Shown: positions 1 to 5,460 of the stretch, in pieces
How positions within the stretch are numbered: the first letter of the stretch is position 1
Layout of the letters: each line of letters starts with the position of its first letter
Source of the DNA: Chloroflexi bacterium RBG_16_56_11
GTDB lineage: Bacteria; Chloroflexota; Dehalococcoidia; Dehalococcoidales; RBG-16-60-22
Reading direction: 5' to 3'
NCBI GenBank assembly: GCA_001796865.1
Contig: MGNQ01000011.1
Coordinates: 678-6,881 of the forward strand
DNA: 6,204 nucleotides
Position numbers and translations under genes: made by a program
The notes under the pieces: generated by a model
The model's database searches: none
Told to the model about the DNA's origin: nothing
Seen by the model: the letters and a program-made list of their open reading frames with translations, nothing else

Positions 1-510
1 CGTGAGCCCCACGGCCTGGTTGGTCGGGCTATCGGGGCTGGTATAAACGAAACCCCAGGGCAGAGAGGTTGGCAACCCGGTATCATCACCGAGGATGGTG
101 CAGCCCACGCGGCCGACAGCCTGGGCAAGGATGATTCCCGGGGCGATGACATCTGCGAGGTAGCCGAAGCTGGTCTTGCTGAACCGACTGTATATCCAGA
201 TGCCGAGGGCAGCCCCGAGGACCGCGCCCCAGATTGTCAGGCCCGAGCCGCCGATTATCTGCCCGGGATGAGCGGAGTAAAATTCCCAATCATCGATGAC
301 GTGGAGGAGGCGGGCGAAAACCACGCCGGAGGGAATCCCGACGAGAGCCCCGTTGATAACGGTGTTATACGTGAGGTTCGCCCCCATTTTTACGGCGACG
401 AGCGCCCAGACGACGAGGGTTAAGACTGCCAGAGCGACCATTATCCCGTACCAGCCGACGGCGAACGGCCCGATGGTAAAAGCAGTGGGGTCGATATTGA
501 CGTAAATCAT
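1..510 (-). CDS. lgt: Prolipoprotein diacylglyceryl transferase, N-terminal 170 residues (runs off the left edge)
   Basis: Lgt is a polytopic inner-membrane enzyme that transfers diacylglycerol from phosphatidylglycerol to the lipobox cysteine of prelipoproteins. I translated 170 codons without a stop. Visible marks are PFAVGWYGIMVALAV (residues 15-29), GGSGLTIWGAVLGAALG (87-103) and DVIAPGIILAQAVGRVGC (120-137), followed by GDDTGLPTSLPWGF (141-154); all are typical of Lgt. Hydrophobic stretches near 14-40, 50-70, 85-107 and 118-136 fit membrane helices. The conserved HPTQLYE-like block would begin just past the edge, so roughly 40 percent is missing. The ATG at 508-510 is the first possible start, because an in-frame TAA lies nine bases upstream. 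A GAGGGG ribosome site sits about 14 bases before it, rather far. From remembered alignments, the E. coli Asn146 position is Cys137 here (GRVGC), a variant common in many Lgt proteins, and the His103 position is Trp94. It lies 72 bases after ftsY and may be cotranscribed with it. Confidence 0.93.
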   Translation of the reverse strand, partial: MIYVNIDPTAFTIGPFAVGWYGIMVALAVLTLVVWALVAVKMGANLTYNTVINGALVGIPSGVVFARLLHVIDDWEFYSAHPGQIIGGSGLTIWGAVLGAALGIWIYSRFSKTSFGYLADVIAPGIILAQAVGRVGCTILGDDTGLPTSLPWGFVYTSPDSPTNQAVGLT

Positions 511-524
511 TTTATGTTAAGTTT

Positions 525-534
525 CCCCTCCCCC
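525..534 (-). promoter_or_regulatory. Ribosome binding site of lgt
   Basis: On the minus strand this reads GGGGGAGGGG, a purine block matching the anti-Shine-Dalgarno. Its nearer edge is 14 bases from the ATG, longer than the usual 5-10, but no other in-frame start is available downstream before the conserved N-terminal motif begins. The rest of the 72-base ftsY-lgt gap shows no hairpin or convincing promoter. Confidence 0.55.
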
Positions 535-582
535 GAGATTGTCAATTTACCGTATTCCTTCTCAATGATACCATGGTCCGAC

Positions 583-1479
583 TCAAGACGTTAACGCCTC
601 GACGAAGGAGGCGGCGTCAAAGGACACGATATCTTCCATTCCTTCGCCTACGCCGACCAGCTTGATGGGCACGTGTATTTCATCACAGATCGCCAGGACG
701 ATGCCCCCCTTGGCGGTACCGTCCAGCTTGGCCAGAATAATACCGGTGACACCGACCGCTTCAGTAAAATATTTCGCCTGTGTCAGGCCGTTCTGGCCGG
801 TGGTGGCATCCAGCACCAGGAAAACCTCGTGGGGGGCGGAGGGGTCCAGCCTGGCGGCCACGCGCCGCACCTTTTTCAACTCTTCCATGAGGTTGAACTT
901 GGTATGGAGTCGGCCGGCGGTATCGATGATAAGGATATCTATCTGGCGGCTTTTCGCCGCCTGGAAAGCGTCATAAACTACGGCACCGGGGTCGGCGCCG
1001 GGCTGATGTGCCACCACATTCACTCCGACCCTCTCCCCCTGCTTCTTAAGCTGGTCGATAGCCGCCGCACGGAAGGTATCCGCCGCCGCCAGAAGGACGG
1101 ACTTTCCCTCCTTCATGAACTTATAGGCCAGCTTGGCGATAGAGGTGGTCTTCCCGCTGCCGTTGACGCCGACGACAAGGTATACCCTCGGCGTGGCGTC
1201 AGCCGGGCTACCGTCACGGGACGGGACGTCCAGGATTTTTACCATCTCCTCGCGGAGAGCAGCGCGCACCAGGGAACCGTCGAGCTTTTCCACGGCGGCG
1301 CGCTGTTTTACCGCGTCGATAAGCTTGGTTGTGGTGCTGACGCCAACGTCCGCCGAGATGAGCAACTCTTCGAGCTCGTCCCAGACTTCCTGGTCAACCT
1401 TGTTGCGGTCAAACAGGCCCATGGCCCGTCCGAACCAGGTATCGTGTGACCGCTGGAGCACTTTCCGGAAGATATTAAT
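583..1479 (-). CDS. ftsY: Signal recognition particle receptor FtsY (SRP GTPase), probable ATT start
   Basis: FtsY is the membrane-associated receptor that docks SRP-ribosome complexes at the Sec translocon; its GTPase pairs with that of Ffh. Counting from the ATT start there are 298 residues. A short amphipathic N-terminus and an N domain (WDELEELLISADVGV) are followed by the G domain: P-loop GVNGSGKTT (104-112), DTFRAAAIDQL (134-144), DTAGRLH (186-192), TTGQNG (226-231), AKLDGTAKGG (250-259, where TKLD is more usual) and GVGEGMEDIVSFD (276-288). DTFRAAAIDQL and the insertion-box sequence identify an SRP GTPase; absence of the Ffh M domain makes it FtsY. There is no long acidic A domain. The frame stays open to a GTG at 1564-1566, but the added 29 codons cross a palindromic element and lack family similarity. 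AAAGGAGG lies seven bases before ATT (1477-1479), and the product then begins xNIFRKVLQRS, matching family N-termini. An internal ATG (1420-1422) would delete that helix. Function is near certain; the start is not. Confidence 0.95.
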   Translation of the reverse strand: MNIFRKVLQRSHDTWFGRAMGLFDRNKVDQEVWDELEELLISADVGVSTTTKLIDAVKQRAAVEKLDGSLVRAALREEMVKILDVPSRDGSPADATPRVYLVVGVNGSGKTTSIAKLAYKFMKEGKSVLLAAADTFRAAAIDQLKKQGERVGVNVVAHQPGADPGAVVYDAFQAAKSRQIDILIIDTAGRLHTKFNLMEELKKVRRVAARLDPSAPHEVFLVLDATTGQNGLTQAKYFTEAVGVTGIILAKLDGTAKGGIVLAICDEIHVPIKLVGVGEGMEDIVSFDAASFVEALTS

Positions 1480-1486
1480 GGCAATG

Positions 1487-1494
1487 CCTCCTTT
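1487..1494 (-). promoter_or_regulatory. Strong Shine-Dalgarno of ftsY that points to an ATT start
   Basis: The minus strand reads AAAGGAGG, then CATTGCC, then the in-frame codon ATT at 1477-1479. Seven bases is the ideal spacing. A TTG inside the spacer is in the wrong frame (it hits TAA within three codons), and the first ATT is only one base from GGAGG. The GTG farther downstream (in NIFRKV) is about 25 bases away. This site is the main reason for choosing ATT over the longer GTG or shorter ATG versions. Confidence 0.7.
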
Positions 1495-1543
1495 TATAGT
1501 ATAGGGGAACCCGGTGGAGAATGGAAAGTGGCCAGGTTCGGGT

Positions 1544-1625
1544 GGTGAGAGGTGATGCCGCCTCACCCCCTGTATCCCCTGTCCGTTGACGGAGAGGGAT
1601 ACAAAATGAGGAGGGGCTGCGCCCC
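1544..1625. repeat. Interrupted palindromic element plus GC hairpin upstream of ftsY
   Basis: Nested inverted arms are readable on the plus strand: CCGCCTCA (1558-1565) with TGAGGAGG (1607-1614, one mismatch), TGTATCCC (1571-1578) with GGGATACA (1596-1603, perfect), and TCCG (1582-1585) with CGGA (1590-1593) around a TTGA loop. Immediately adjacent is GGGGC-TGC-GCCCC (1613-1625). GGTGAG (1544-1549) can alternatively pair with CTCACC (1562-1567), competing with the outer arm. No poly-T follows on either strand, so an intrinsic terminator is not favoured. The look is that of a dispersed intergenic palindromic repeat (REP- or MITE-like), or of a structured 5' leader of ftsY. Whether it occurs elsewhere in the genome cannot be seen here. 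Confidence 0.6.
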
Positions 1626-1700
1626 CGCTTTGGCAGGCCGAACTCGCGGTGACCCGGCGGGATCGGGACAGGCTCTCTTGCGGCGCACCACGGCGCCTGG

Positions 1701-1740
1701 AGTTCCTGTATAAAATCCAATTTATAAGAATATATAAAAA
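1701..1740 (-). promoter_or_regulatory. AT-rich patch with a dyad; possible promoter region for ftsY-lgt
   Basis: Directly after the enolase-family stop codon there are about 38 AT-rich bases in otherwise GC-rich DNA. They include the inverted repeat TATAAA-ATCCAA-TTTATA (1709-1726) and several TATA-like hexamers. On the minus strand this would lie about 230 bases before ftsY, ahead of the palindromic element. I cannot define a convincing -35/-10 pair with 16-18 base spacing, so this is a candidate only. A second TATA-like hexamer (TATACT, minus strand, 1498-1503) with a weak TTTCCA 18 bases upstream lies nearer ftsY, but it would start RNA inside the Shine-Dalgarno. Confidence 0.25.
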
Positions 1741-2913
1741 CTAAAGTTTGATGATTGAAGCTGTCTTGCCAGCGGTCTTAAATTTCGCGACCGCTTTCTC
1801 GTTAAGCTCGATGCCGAGGCCGGGCCCGTCGGGCGGATAAAGGAATCCCTTTTCGTAGCGGGGGACTTTCACGGCGAGGTCATTCTTGAGCGGTTTCGAG
1901 ACGGTATCGGGGATATTATAGAGGTTGAGCGGGCCGATTGACTCCTGCTCGATTTTACCCATCCACTCGGTGGCAGCCAGGAAATGCGCCTCAACCGCCG
2001 CCCCCAGTCCGGTGTTAATCATGCAGCCGCACATGACAAGCAGGTTGGCCGCCTGGGCGATACTGACCCACTTGCGGGACTTGGTAATACCGCCGGCCTT
2101 GGGGACCTTGAGGAAAAAGCCATCGATGGCGTCTTTCTGGATAAGCTGGAGAACGTCACTCAACTCGGCGGCAGCTTCATCGGCGAAGATGGGCACGTCC
2201 ACTTTCCGGCGCAGGCGCGCCAGGCCGTCTTTATCCCACCAGGGAACGGGCTGCTCGGCGATGAAGACATCGTACCGCGCCGCCTTTTTAAGGAAATAGA
2301 GCGCCTGGGTGTAGTTCCAGCCGCCGTTGGCGTCGACCATTACCTTGGCCCGGGCACCGACGGCCTGGTGCAACGCCTCGACAATCTCGAGGTCTTCGTC
2401 GGCGGACCTGGCGCCGACCTTCAGCTTCAGGCCTCCGAAACCGGCCTTGACCAGGCTGCGGCCTTCCGCTACGACCTCATCGGGCGTGCCCGAGGACATC
2501 ACGAAGGCGAGGCGTATTTTTTCGTTGGAAAGCCCCCCGAGGAGCTTATACACCGGCACGCCCAGGGCCTTGCCCATGATATCATATAGGGCATAGTCGA
2601 CCACGGCCTTGGACTGGTTATTGGCCCGGGCCGCTTTATCCATCCTGGCGACGATTTTCTCAACGTTGAACGGGTCTTCACCGAGGAGTATCTGCGGCCC
2701 GAAAACGCCGGCGATGTTATACATGATGGAGTCCTGGCTTTCGCCCATGTACCACAGGGAGGTATCCCCGCTCTCGGCGATGCCGGTGATACCCTCATCG
2801 GTGTGAATCTTGAGGACGACGGCCTCGGCGGACTTGGCGGCGCCGCCGGACATGACGACGGGCTTGGCGAAAGGCAGGGACACGGGTATACATTCTATTT
2901 TATTGATGCGCAA
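1741..2913 (-). CDS. Enolase-superfamily protein, muconate-lactonizing (MLE) subgroup; cycloisomerase/epimerase/racemase type, substrate unknown
   Basis: Enolase-superfamily enzymes abstract a proton alpha to a carboxylate and stabilise the enolate on Mg2+. The 390 residues show the N-terminal capping domain (about 1-130, with SKAVVDYALYDIMGKALGVPVYKLLGG) and the barrel. The acid/base pair is KLKVG, with Lys163 and catalytic Lys165. Metal ligands are Asp194 (VDANGGW), Glu220 (AEQP) and Asp245 (ADEA), and the opposite-face lysine is Lys269 in FFLKVPKAGG. The Asp245-Lys269 gap of 24 equals that remembered for Pseudomonas muconate lactonizing enzyme. This KxK pattern covers muconate cycloisomerase, dipeptide epimerase, o-succinylbenzoate synthase and N-acyl amino acid racemase, so the reaction cannot be assigned. 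The tail PPDGPGLGIEL (360-370) is standard. The start is TTG at 2911-2913, set by AAGGAGG six bases upstream. It follows the AOR gene by 59 bases and is probably the last gene of that operon. Confidence 0.93.
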   Translation of the reverse strand: MRINKIECIPVSLPFAKPVVMSGGAAKSAEAVVLKIHTDEGITGIAESGDTSLWYMGESQDSIMYNIAGVFGPQILLGEDPFNVEKIVARMDKAARANNQSKAVVDYALYDIMGKALGVPVYKLLGGLSNEKIRLAFVMSSGTPDEVVAEGRSLVKAGFGGLKLKVGARSADEDLEIVEALHQAVGARAKVMVDANGGWNYTQALYFLKKAARYDVFIAEQPVPWWDKDGLARLRRKVDVPIFADEAAAELSDVLQLIQKDAIDGFFLKVPKAGGITKSRKWVSIAQAANLLVMCGCMINTGLGAAVEAHFLAATEWMGKIEQESIGPLNLYNIPDTVSKPLKNDLAVKVPRYEKGFLYPPDGPGLGIELNEKAVAKFKTAGKTASIIKL

Positions 2914-2919
2914 GGTCAG

Positions 2920-2926
2920 CCTCCTT
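2920..2926 (-). promoter_or_regulatory. Ribosome binding site fixing the TTG start of the enolase-family gene
   Basis: The minus strand reads AAGGAGG, a six-base spacer, then TTG CGC ATC. Translation from here gives MRINKIECIPVSLPF, the normal beginning of the family's N-terminal strand, so no other start is needed. No hairpin terminator is evident in the 59 bases between the AOR stop and this start. Confidence 0.75.
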
Positions 2927-2972
2927 AAACTATTTTCTTCCCGGTGACGCCGCCGGAGCAGTCGGCCTACCG

Positions 2973-4889
2973 CTATTTCAGCAGACCCCGGCCCGCCAGG
3001 TCGCGCGAGACATCCTCCAGCTGAAGCCAGGCCAGCCTCGCTTCAGTCTGCAATCCGGTGCCGACGTCCCAGCCCCGCAGCCGGTAATATTCATCTTTCA
3101 TTTTTTCAAACTCCACCCGGTCCACCACCGCGCCTTTACGGCTGGCTATCTGACCATCCCGGCCCAGCACGATACAGTCGCGGTCAAAACGAAGGTATTG
3201 TAGCGGCTCGTCGTGGAGAAAGTCGAGCAGCCTGTCCCCGCTCCGGCCACCCCAGCCCTGCCGCACCATTATAGCACGCTGGAGATTGAACACCCTTTCG
3301 CCAATCCGATCCAATTCCGCCGCCTCTATTTCCTTCCCGGTGATGGCCGAGAGCACCTGGCTTTCCAGCGTGGGGTTGCCGACATGATCGGCAGTATGGG
3401 CGCTGCAAAGTACAGGCCAGTAGAGGTCGCAGAGCACCAGGCTCTCTTTGGCATACGTCCTGTCCTGTATCTTTTTGGCCGCCAGGGCCTTGCCGTCATA
3501 CGTGGAGAAGTCCGCCGCAGCAGGACCGCCCCAGAAAGTCTCGGCAATAGTGCGGAACACTTTATCCGATAAAAAGGCGCCTTCCTGGCCGTTATGCCAG
3601 GCGAGCCAGCCGATGAAAGCGGTGCTGGCCTCGTGCAACTGCTGGATGGGACGCCTCGGCTCGGTGGCGAGGAGCAGGGCGTTGTGCAGAATCAGGCGAG
3701 GGTCGTAGTCCTTGGCCTCGTTGGCGGAGGTCATAGTAGAGTAACTTATCAGCTCTTCCGCCCTTTTCCCGACTGACCGGGACGCCTTGATAGTACCCCG
3801 CGCCAACAGGTCGCCGAACCCTTCCCGGTATGATATCATCTTGACGAGCGTCTCGATAAACTCAGCGCTGCCTATTTTCGCCAGGGGCAGACCGGTCATT
3901 TCTTCTGTAATCACGCCTTCTTTGCAGCACCTTATCAGCCACTCAATCATGGCCTGCATGACGGCGGTATCCAGTCCGTAGCCATCGAACAGCCTCACGG
4001 CCATGAGGACAACGTCACTCCACTTACCGTAATATTTTTCGGCCGGGCGGCGGTAGGCGTCAGTCGCCTGGCAAAAGGATTTATACCGGCGTCCCGAGCC
4101 GTCCGCGTAAGACTGCCGGGTGCAGCCGATGCCGCAACCGTAGCAAGCCTGATTCCGGGTAAGCCCCGGTATAATCCAGTCCAGCGCCGGTGCGGTGCCG
4201 CGCACCAGCTCGGAGACAGTGCGGGCCAGGCGGGACAGCCTCTCGGGGTCGGCGGCCCGCGGCTTTCCCGCACCGTCAACGACGATGGCTTTCAGCCTTT
4301 TTGAGCCCATGACGCTCCCCAGGCCGCCCGAGCCCGAGGCGCCGCCATCGGCGAGGACGGTGGCAAAAGAGACCAGGTTTTCCGCCGCCGGTCCGATGGT
4401 CAAAACAGCGGCCCCCTTGCCGTGCTCACTTTTCAAGATATCGGCGGCATCAAAAGACGTTCTGCCCCAGAGCGCGGTGGCATCTTTTATCTCCATTTTC
4501 CCGTTTTTTATCAACAGGTAGACAGGCCTGTCGGCTTTACCCCGCACAGCCAGGGCATTGTACCCGGCATATTTCAGCCGGATACCCCACCTGTCTCCCA
4601 GGTTAGCATAGGAGAAGGCTTCCCGCTCCCCGGCGGCCGACTTCCCGCAGATAACCCACCGGCCACCGGCAAACCCGGGGAAACCCGCAGCAGGACCGCT
4701 GGCACAGACCAGGCAGTTTTCCGGGTCAAACACGCCCGCCCCGGCAGGCACCAACTCCCAGTACAGCCGGGCCGCGATGCCCCGGCCCCCCAGGAACCTG
4801 CCGGCGTAATCGGACGTGGGCATGGCGGCGACATGCCCGTCGGACAGGTCTACCGAAAGGATTTCCCCGGCATATCCGAACTCACTCAC
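2973..4889 (-). CDS. Aldehyde ferredoxin oxidoreductase family protein (tungsten/molybdenum bis-pterin, 4Fe-4S)
   Basis: AOR-family enzymes interconvert aldehydes and carboxylates with ferredoxin, using a bis-pyranopterin tungsten (or molybdenum) cofactor and one [4Fe-4S] cluster, usually in the cytoplasm. At 638 residues the length is normal. The N-terminal beta domain carries GGRGIAARLYWE (34-45) and GGLGSVMGSKRLKAIVV (188-204), a classic cofactor-binding segment. The cluster motif is Cys249-x2-Cys252-x3-Cys256 (ACYGCGIGC), and the distal ligand is probably Cys487 in ESLVLCDLYWP, with Cys495 close by. YDPR is present (395-398), but the usual ATSPRGACH-like block reads ATEPRRPIQQLH (408-419), marking a divergent subfamily. 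The C-terminus YYRLRGWDVGTGLQT (601-615) is typical. The start is GTG (4887-4889) behind GAGGG with a six-base spacer. It sits 42 bases after the cupin gene and 59 before the enolase-family gene. Substrate and metal are not predictable from sequence. Confidence 0.95.
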   Translation of the reverse strand: MSEFGYAGEILSVDLSDGHVAAMPTSDYAGRFLGGRGIAARLYWELVPAGAGVFDPENCLVCASGPAAGFPGFAGGRWVICGKSAAGEREAFSYANLGDRWGIRLKYAGYNALAVRGKADRPVYLLIKNGKMEIKDATALWGRTSFDAADILKSEHGKGAAVLTIGPAAENLVSFATVLADGGASGSGGLGSVMGSKRLKAIVVDGAGKPRAADPERLSRLARTVSELVRGTAPALDWIIPGLTRNQACYGCGIGCTRQSYADGSGRRYKSFCQATDAYRRPAEKYYGKWSDVVLMAVRLFDGYGLDTAVMQAMIEWLIRCCKEGVITEEMTGLPLAKIGSAEFIETLVKMISYREGFGDLLARGTIKASRSVGKRAEELISYSTMTSANEAKDYDPRLILHNALLLATEPRRPIQQLHEASTAFIGWLAWHNGQEGAFLSDKVFRTIAETFWGGPAAADFSTYDGKALAAKKIQDRTYAKESLVLCDLYWPVLCSAHTADHVGNPTLESQVLSAITGKEIEAAELDRIGERVFNLQRAIMVRQGWGGRSGDRLLDFLHDEPLQYLRFDRDCIVLGRDGQIASRKGAVVDRVEFEKMKDEYYRLRGWDVGTGLQTEARLAWLQLEDVSRDLAGRGLLK

Positions 4890-4895
4890 AGGTTT

Positions 4896-4900
4896 CCCTC
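4896..4900 (-). promoter_or_regulatory. Ribosome binding site for the GTG start of the AOR-family gene
   Basis: The minus strand reads GAGGG-AAACCT-GTG-AGT-GAG. The six-base spacing supports GTG at 4887-4889, and the protein then begins MSEFGYAGEILSVDLS, which aligns with the conserved first strand of AOR proteins. Confidence 0.65.
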
Positions 4901-4931
4901 ATAGCTCTCCCGTAAAACGCCGAGCCTGAAG

Positions 4932-5360
4932 CTAGGAATACATTTTTCCGTATCCGGTCGAGAGATGAAAGATAGGCCGGTCAATTTTAAGTATATTCAA
5001 AGGGCAATGCACAACTCCGGCCGGGACAAATGCGAGAAAACTCTGGTTCATCAGGTTACGCTCGCCGTCGATGTACAGCTCGATGATACCGCCCAGGTCA
5101 AAAGGGTCCTCGAAGTTTGTGCCGACAAAGGCGATGACCTCGTCGTAGTCATGGGTGTGAGGCGCCGGGCTCCCCGTGTCTTTTTTGTCCGTGGGCCAGA
5201 ACCAGACACATTCAACGACGAAAGCACCCTTGATGACTTCGTTATCCAGATACATCATGGACGTGGTCCAGTCCTTGGACAGGTTACCGCCCCAGTCCGG
5301 TTTAACGAGCTTCTCCTTCGGCCGGGTAACGATATATTTGCCGTGTTTGAACTCAGCCAT
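4932..5360 (-). CDS. Small single-domain cupin protein, function unassigned
   Basis: This is a 142-residue beta-barrel protein with both cupin motifs. Motif 1 is G63-x4-His68-x-His70-x3-Glu74-x5-Gly80 (PHTHDYDEVIAFVG), and motif 2 is Pro113-x-Gly115-x2-His118-x3-Asn122 (PAGVVHCPLN). His68, His70, Glu74 and His118 form the standard metal site, so a mononuclear Fe, Mn, Ni or Zn protein is likely. There is no signal peptide, membrane segment or DNA-binding domain, so it is probably a cytoplasmic enzyme (isomerase, dioxygenase or decarboxylase-like) or a ligand-binding protein rather than a regulator. The ATG at 5358-5360 has AAAGGAG nine bases upstream. The frame stays open farther, into the livF gene, but that part is only read-through. 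The gene lies 100 bases after livF and 42 before the AOR gene, and is likely part of the same operon. The specific reaction cannot be named. Confidence 0.88.
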   Translation of the reverse strand: MAEFKHGKYIVTRPKEKLVKPDWGGNLSKDWTTSMMYLDNEVIKGAFVVECVWFWPTDKKDTGSPAPHTHDYDEVIAFVGTNFEDPFDLGGIIELYIDGERNLMNQSFLAFVPAGVVHCPLNILKIDRPIFHLSTGYGKMYS

Positions 5361-5369
5361 GTTACATCT

Positions 5370-5376
5370 CTCCTTT
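5370..5376 (-). promoter_or_regulatory. Ribosome binding site that sets the cupin start
   Basis: The minus strand reads AAAGGAG nine bases before ATG at 5358-5360. It supports this start over the far upstream in-frame ATG (near 5648), which would make an N-terminal extension antisense-free but overlapping livF in another frame and lacking any cupin character. Confidence 0.7.
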
Positions 5377-5399
5377 CCTTGAAACTTCACCGCGAGAAT

Positions 5400-5416
5400 A
5401 TTATCGAATGGATAAT
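5400..5416. repeat. Short inverted repeat in the livF-cupin gap; possible operator or part of a promoter
   Basis: A perfect six-base dyad, ATTATC-GAATG-GATAAT, lies about 40 bases upstream of the cupin start within a 100-base gap. On the minus strand one arm reads GATAAT, close to a -10 hexamer, but the only -35-like sequence (ATGACA) is 20 bases away. It could be a regulator site or the -10 of an internal promoter. Six-base arms also arise by chance. Confidence 0.3.
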
Positions 5417-5460
5417 GCCGGCTATTGTCATTAATCCCGCCCGATTTTGCACCCGGGGCC

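Noticed and set aside
86..505. Short open frames on both strands over the left 500 bases
   Set aside because: They are alternative frames of the lgt coding region, which has no stop inside the window and carries all the conserved motifs.
540..545. Perfect TTGACA (minus strand) upstream of lgt as a -35 box
   Set aside because: The best -10-like sequence is 19 bases away and would start transcription inside or after the lgt ribosome site, so it is unlikely to be the lgt promoter.
673..1449. A 258-codon plus-strand open frame opposite ftsY
   Set aside because: It is the antisense shadow of a clearly conserved SRP GTPase, with no family features of its own. The same holds for the 201-codon frame opposite the enolase gene, the 198-codon frame opposite the cupin and the 220-codon frame opposite livF.
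1613..1625. GGGGC-TGC-GCCCC hairpin as an intrinsic terminator of the catabolic operon
   Set aside because: No run of T follows on the minus strand; the next bases are CCTCCTCA. It is also about 115 bases past the stop codon.
1475..1720. An 81-codon minus-strand open frame between the enolase-family gene and ftsY
   Set aside because: It runs through the palindromic element and overlaps the ftsY start region. It has low-complexity, Arg/Pro-rich composition and no recognisable family, so it is most likely read-through of a repeat.
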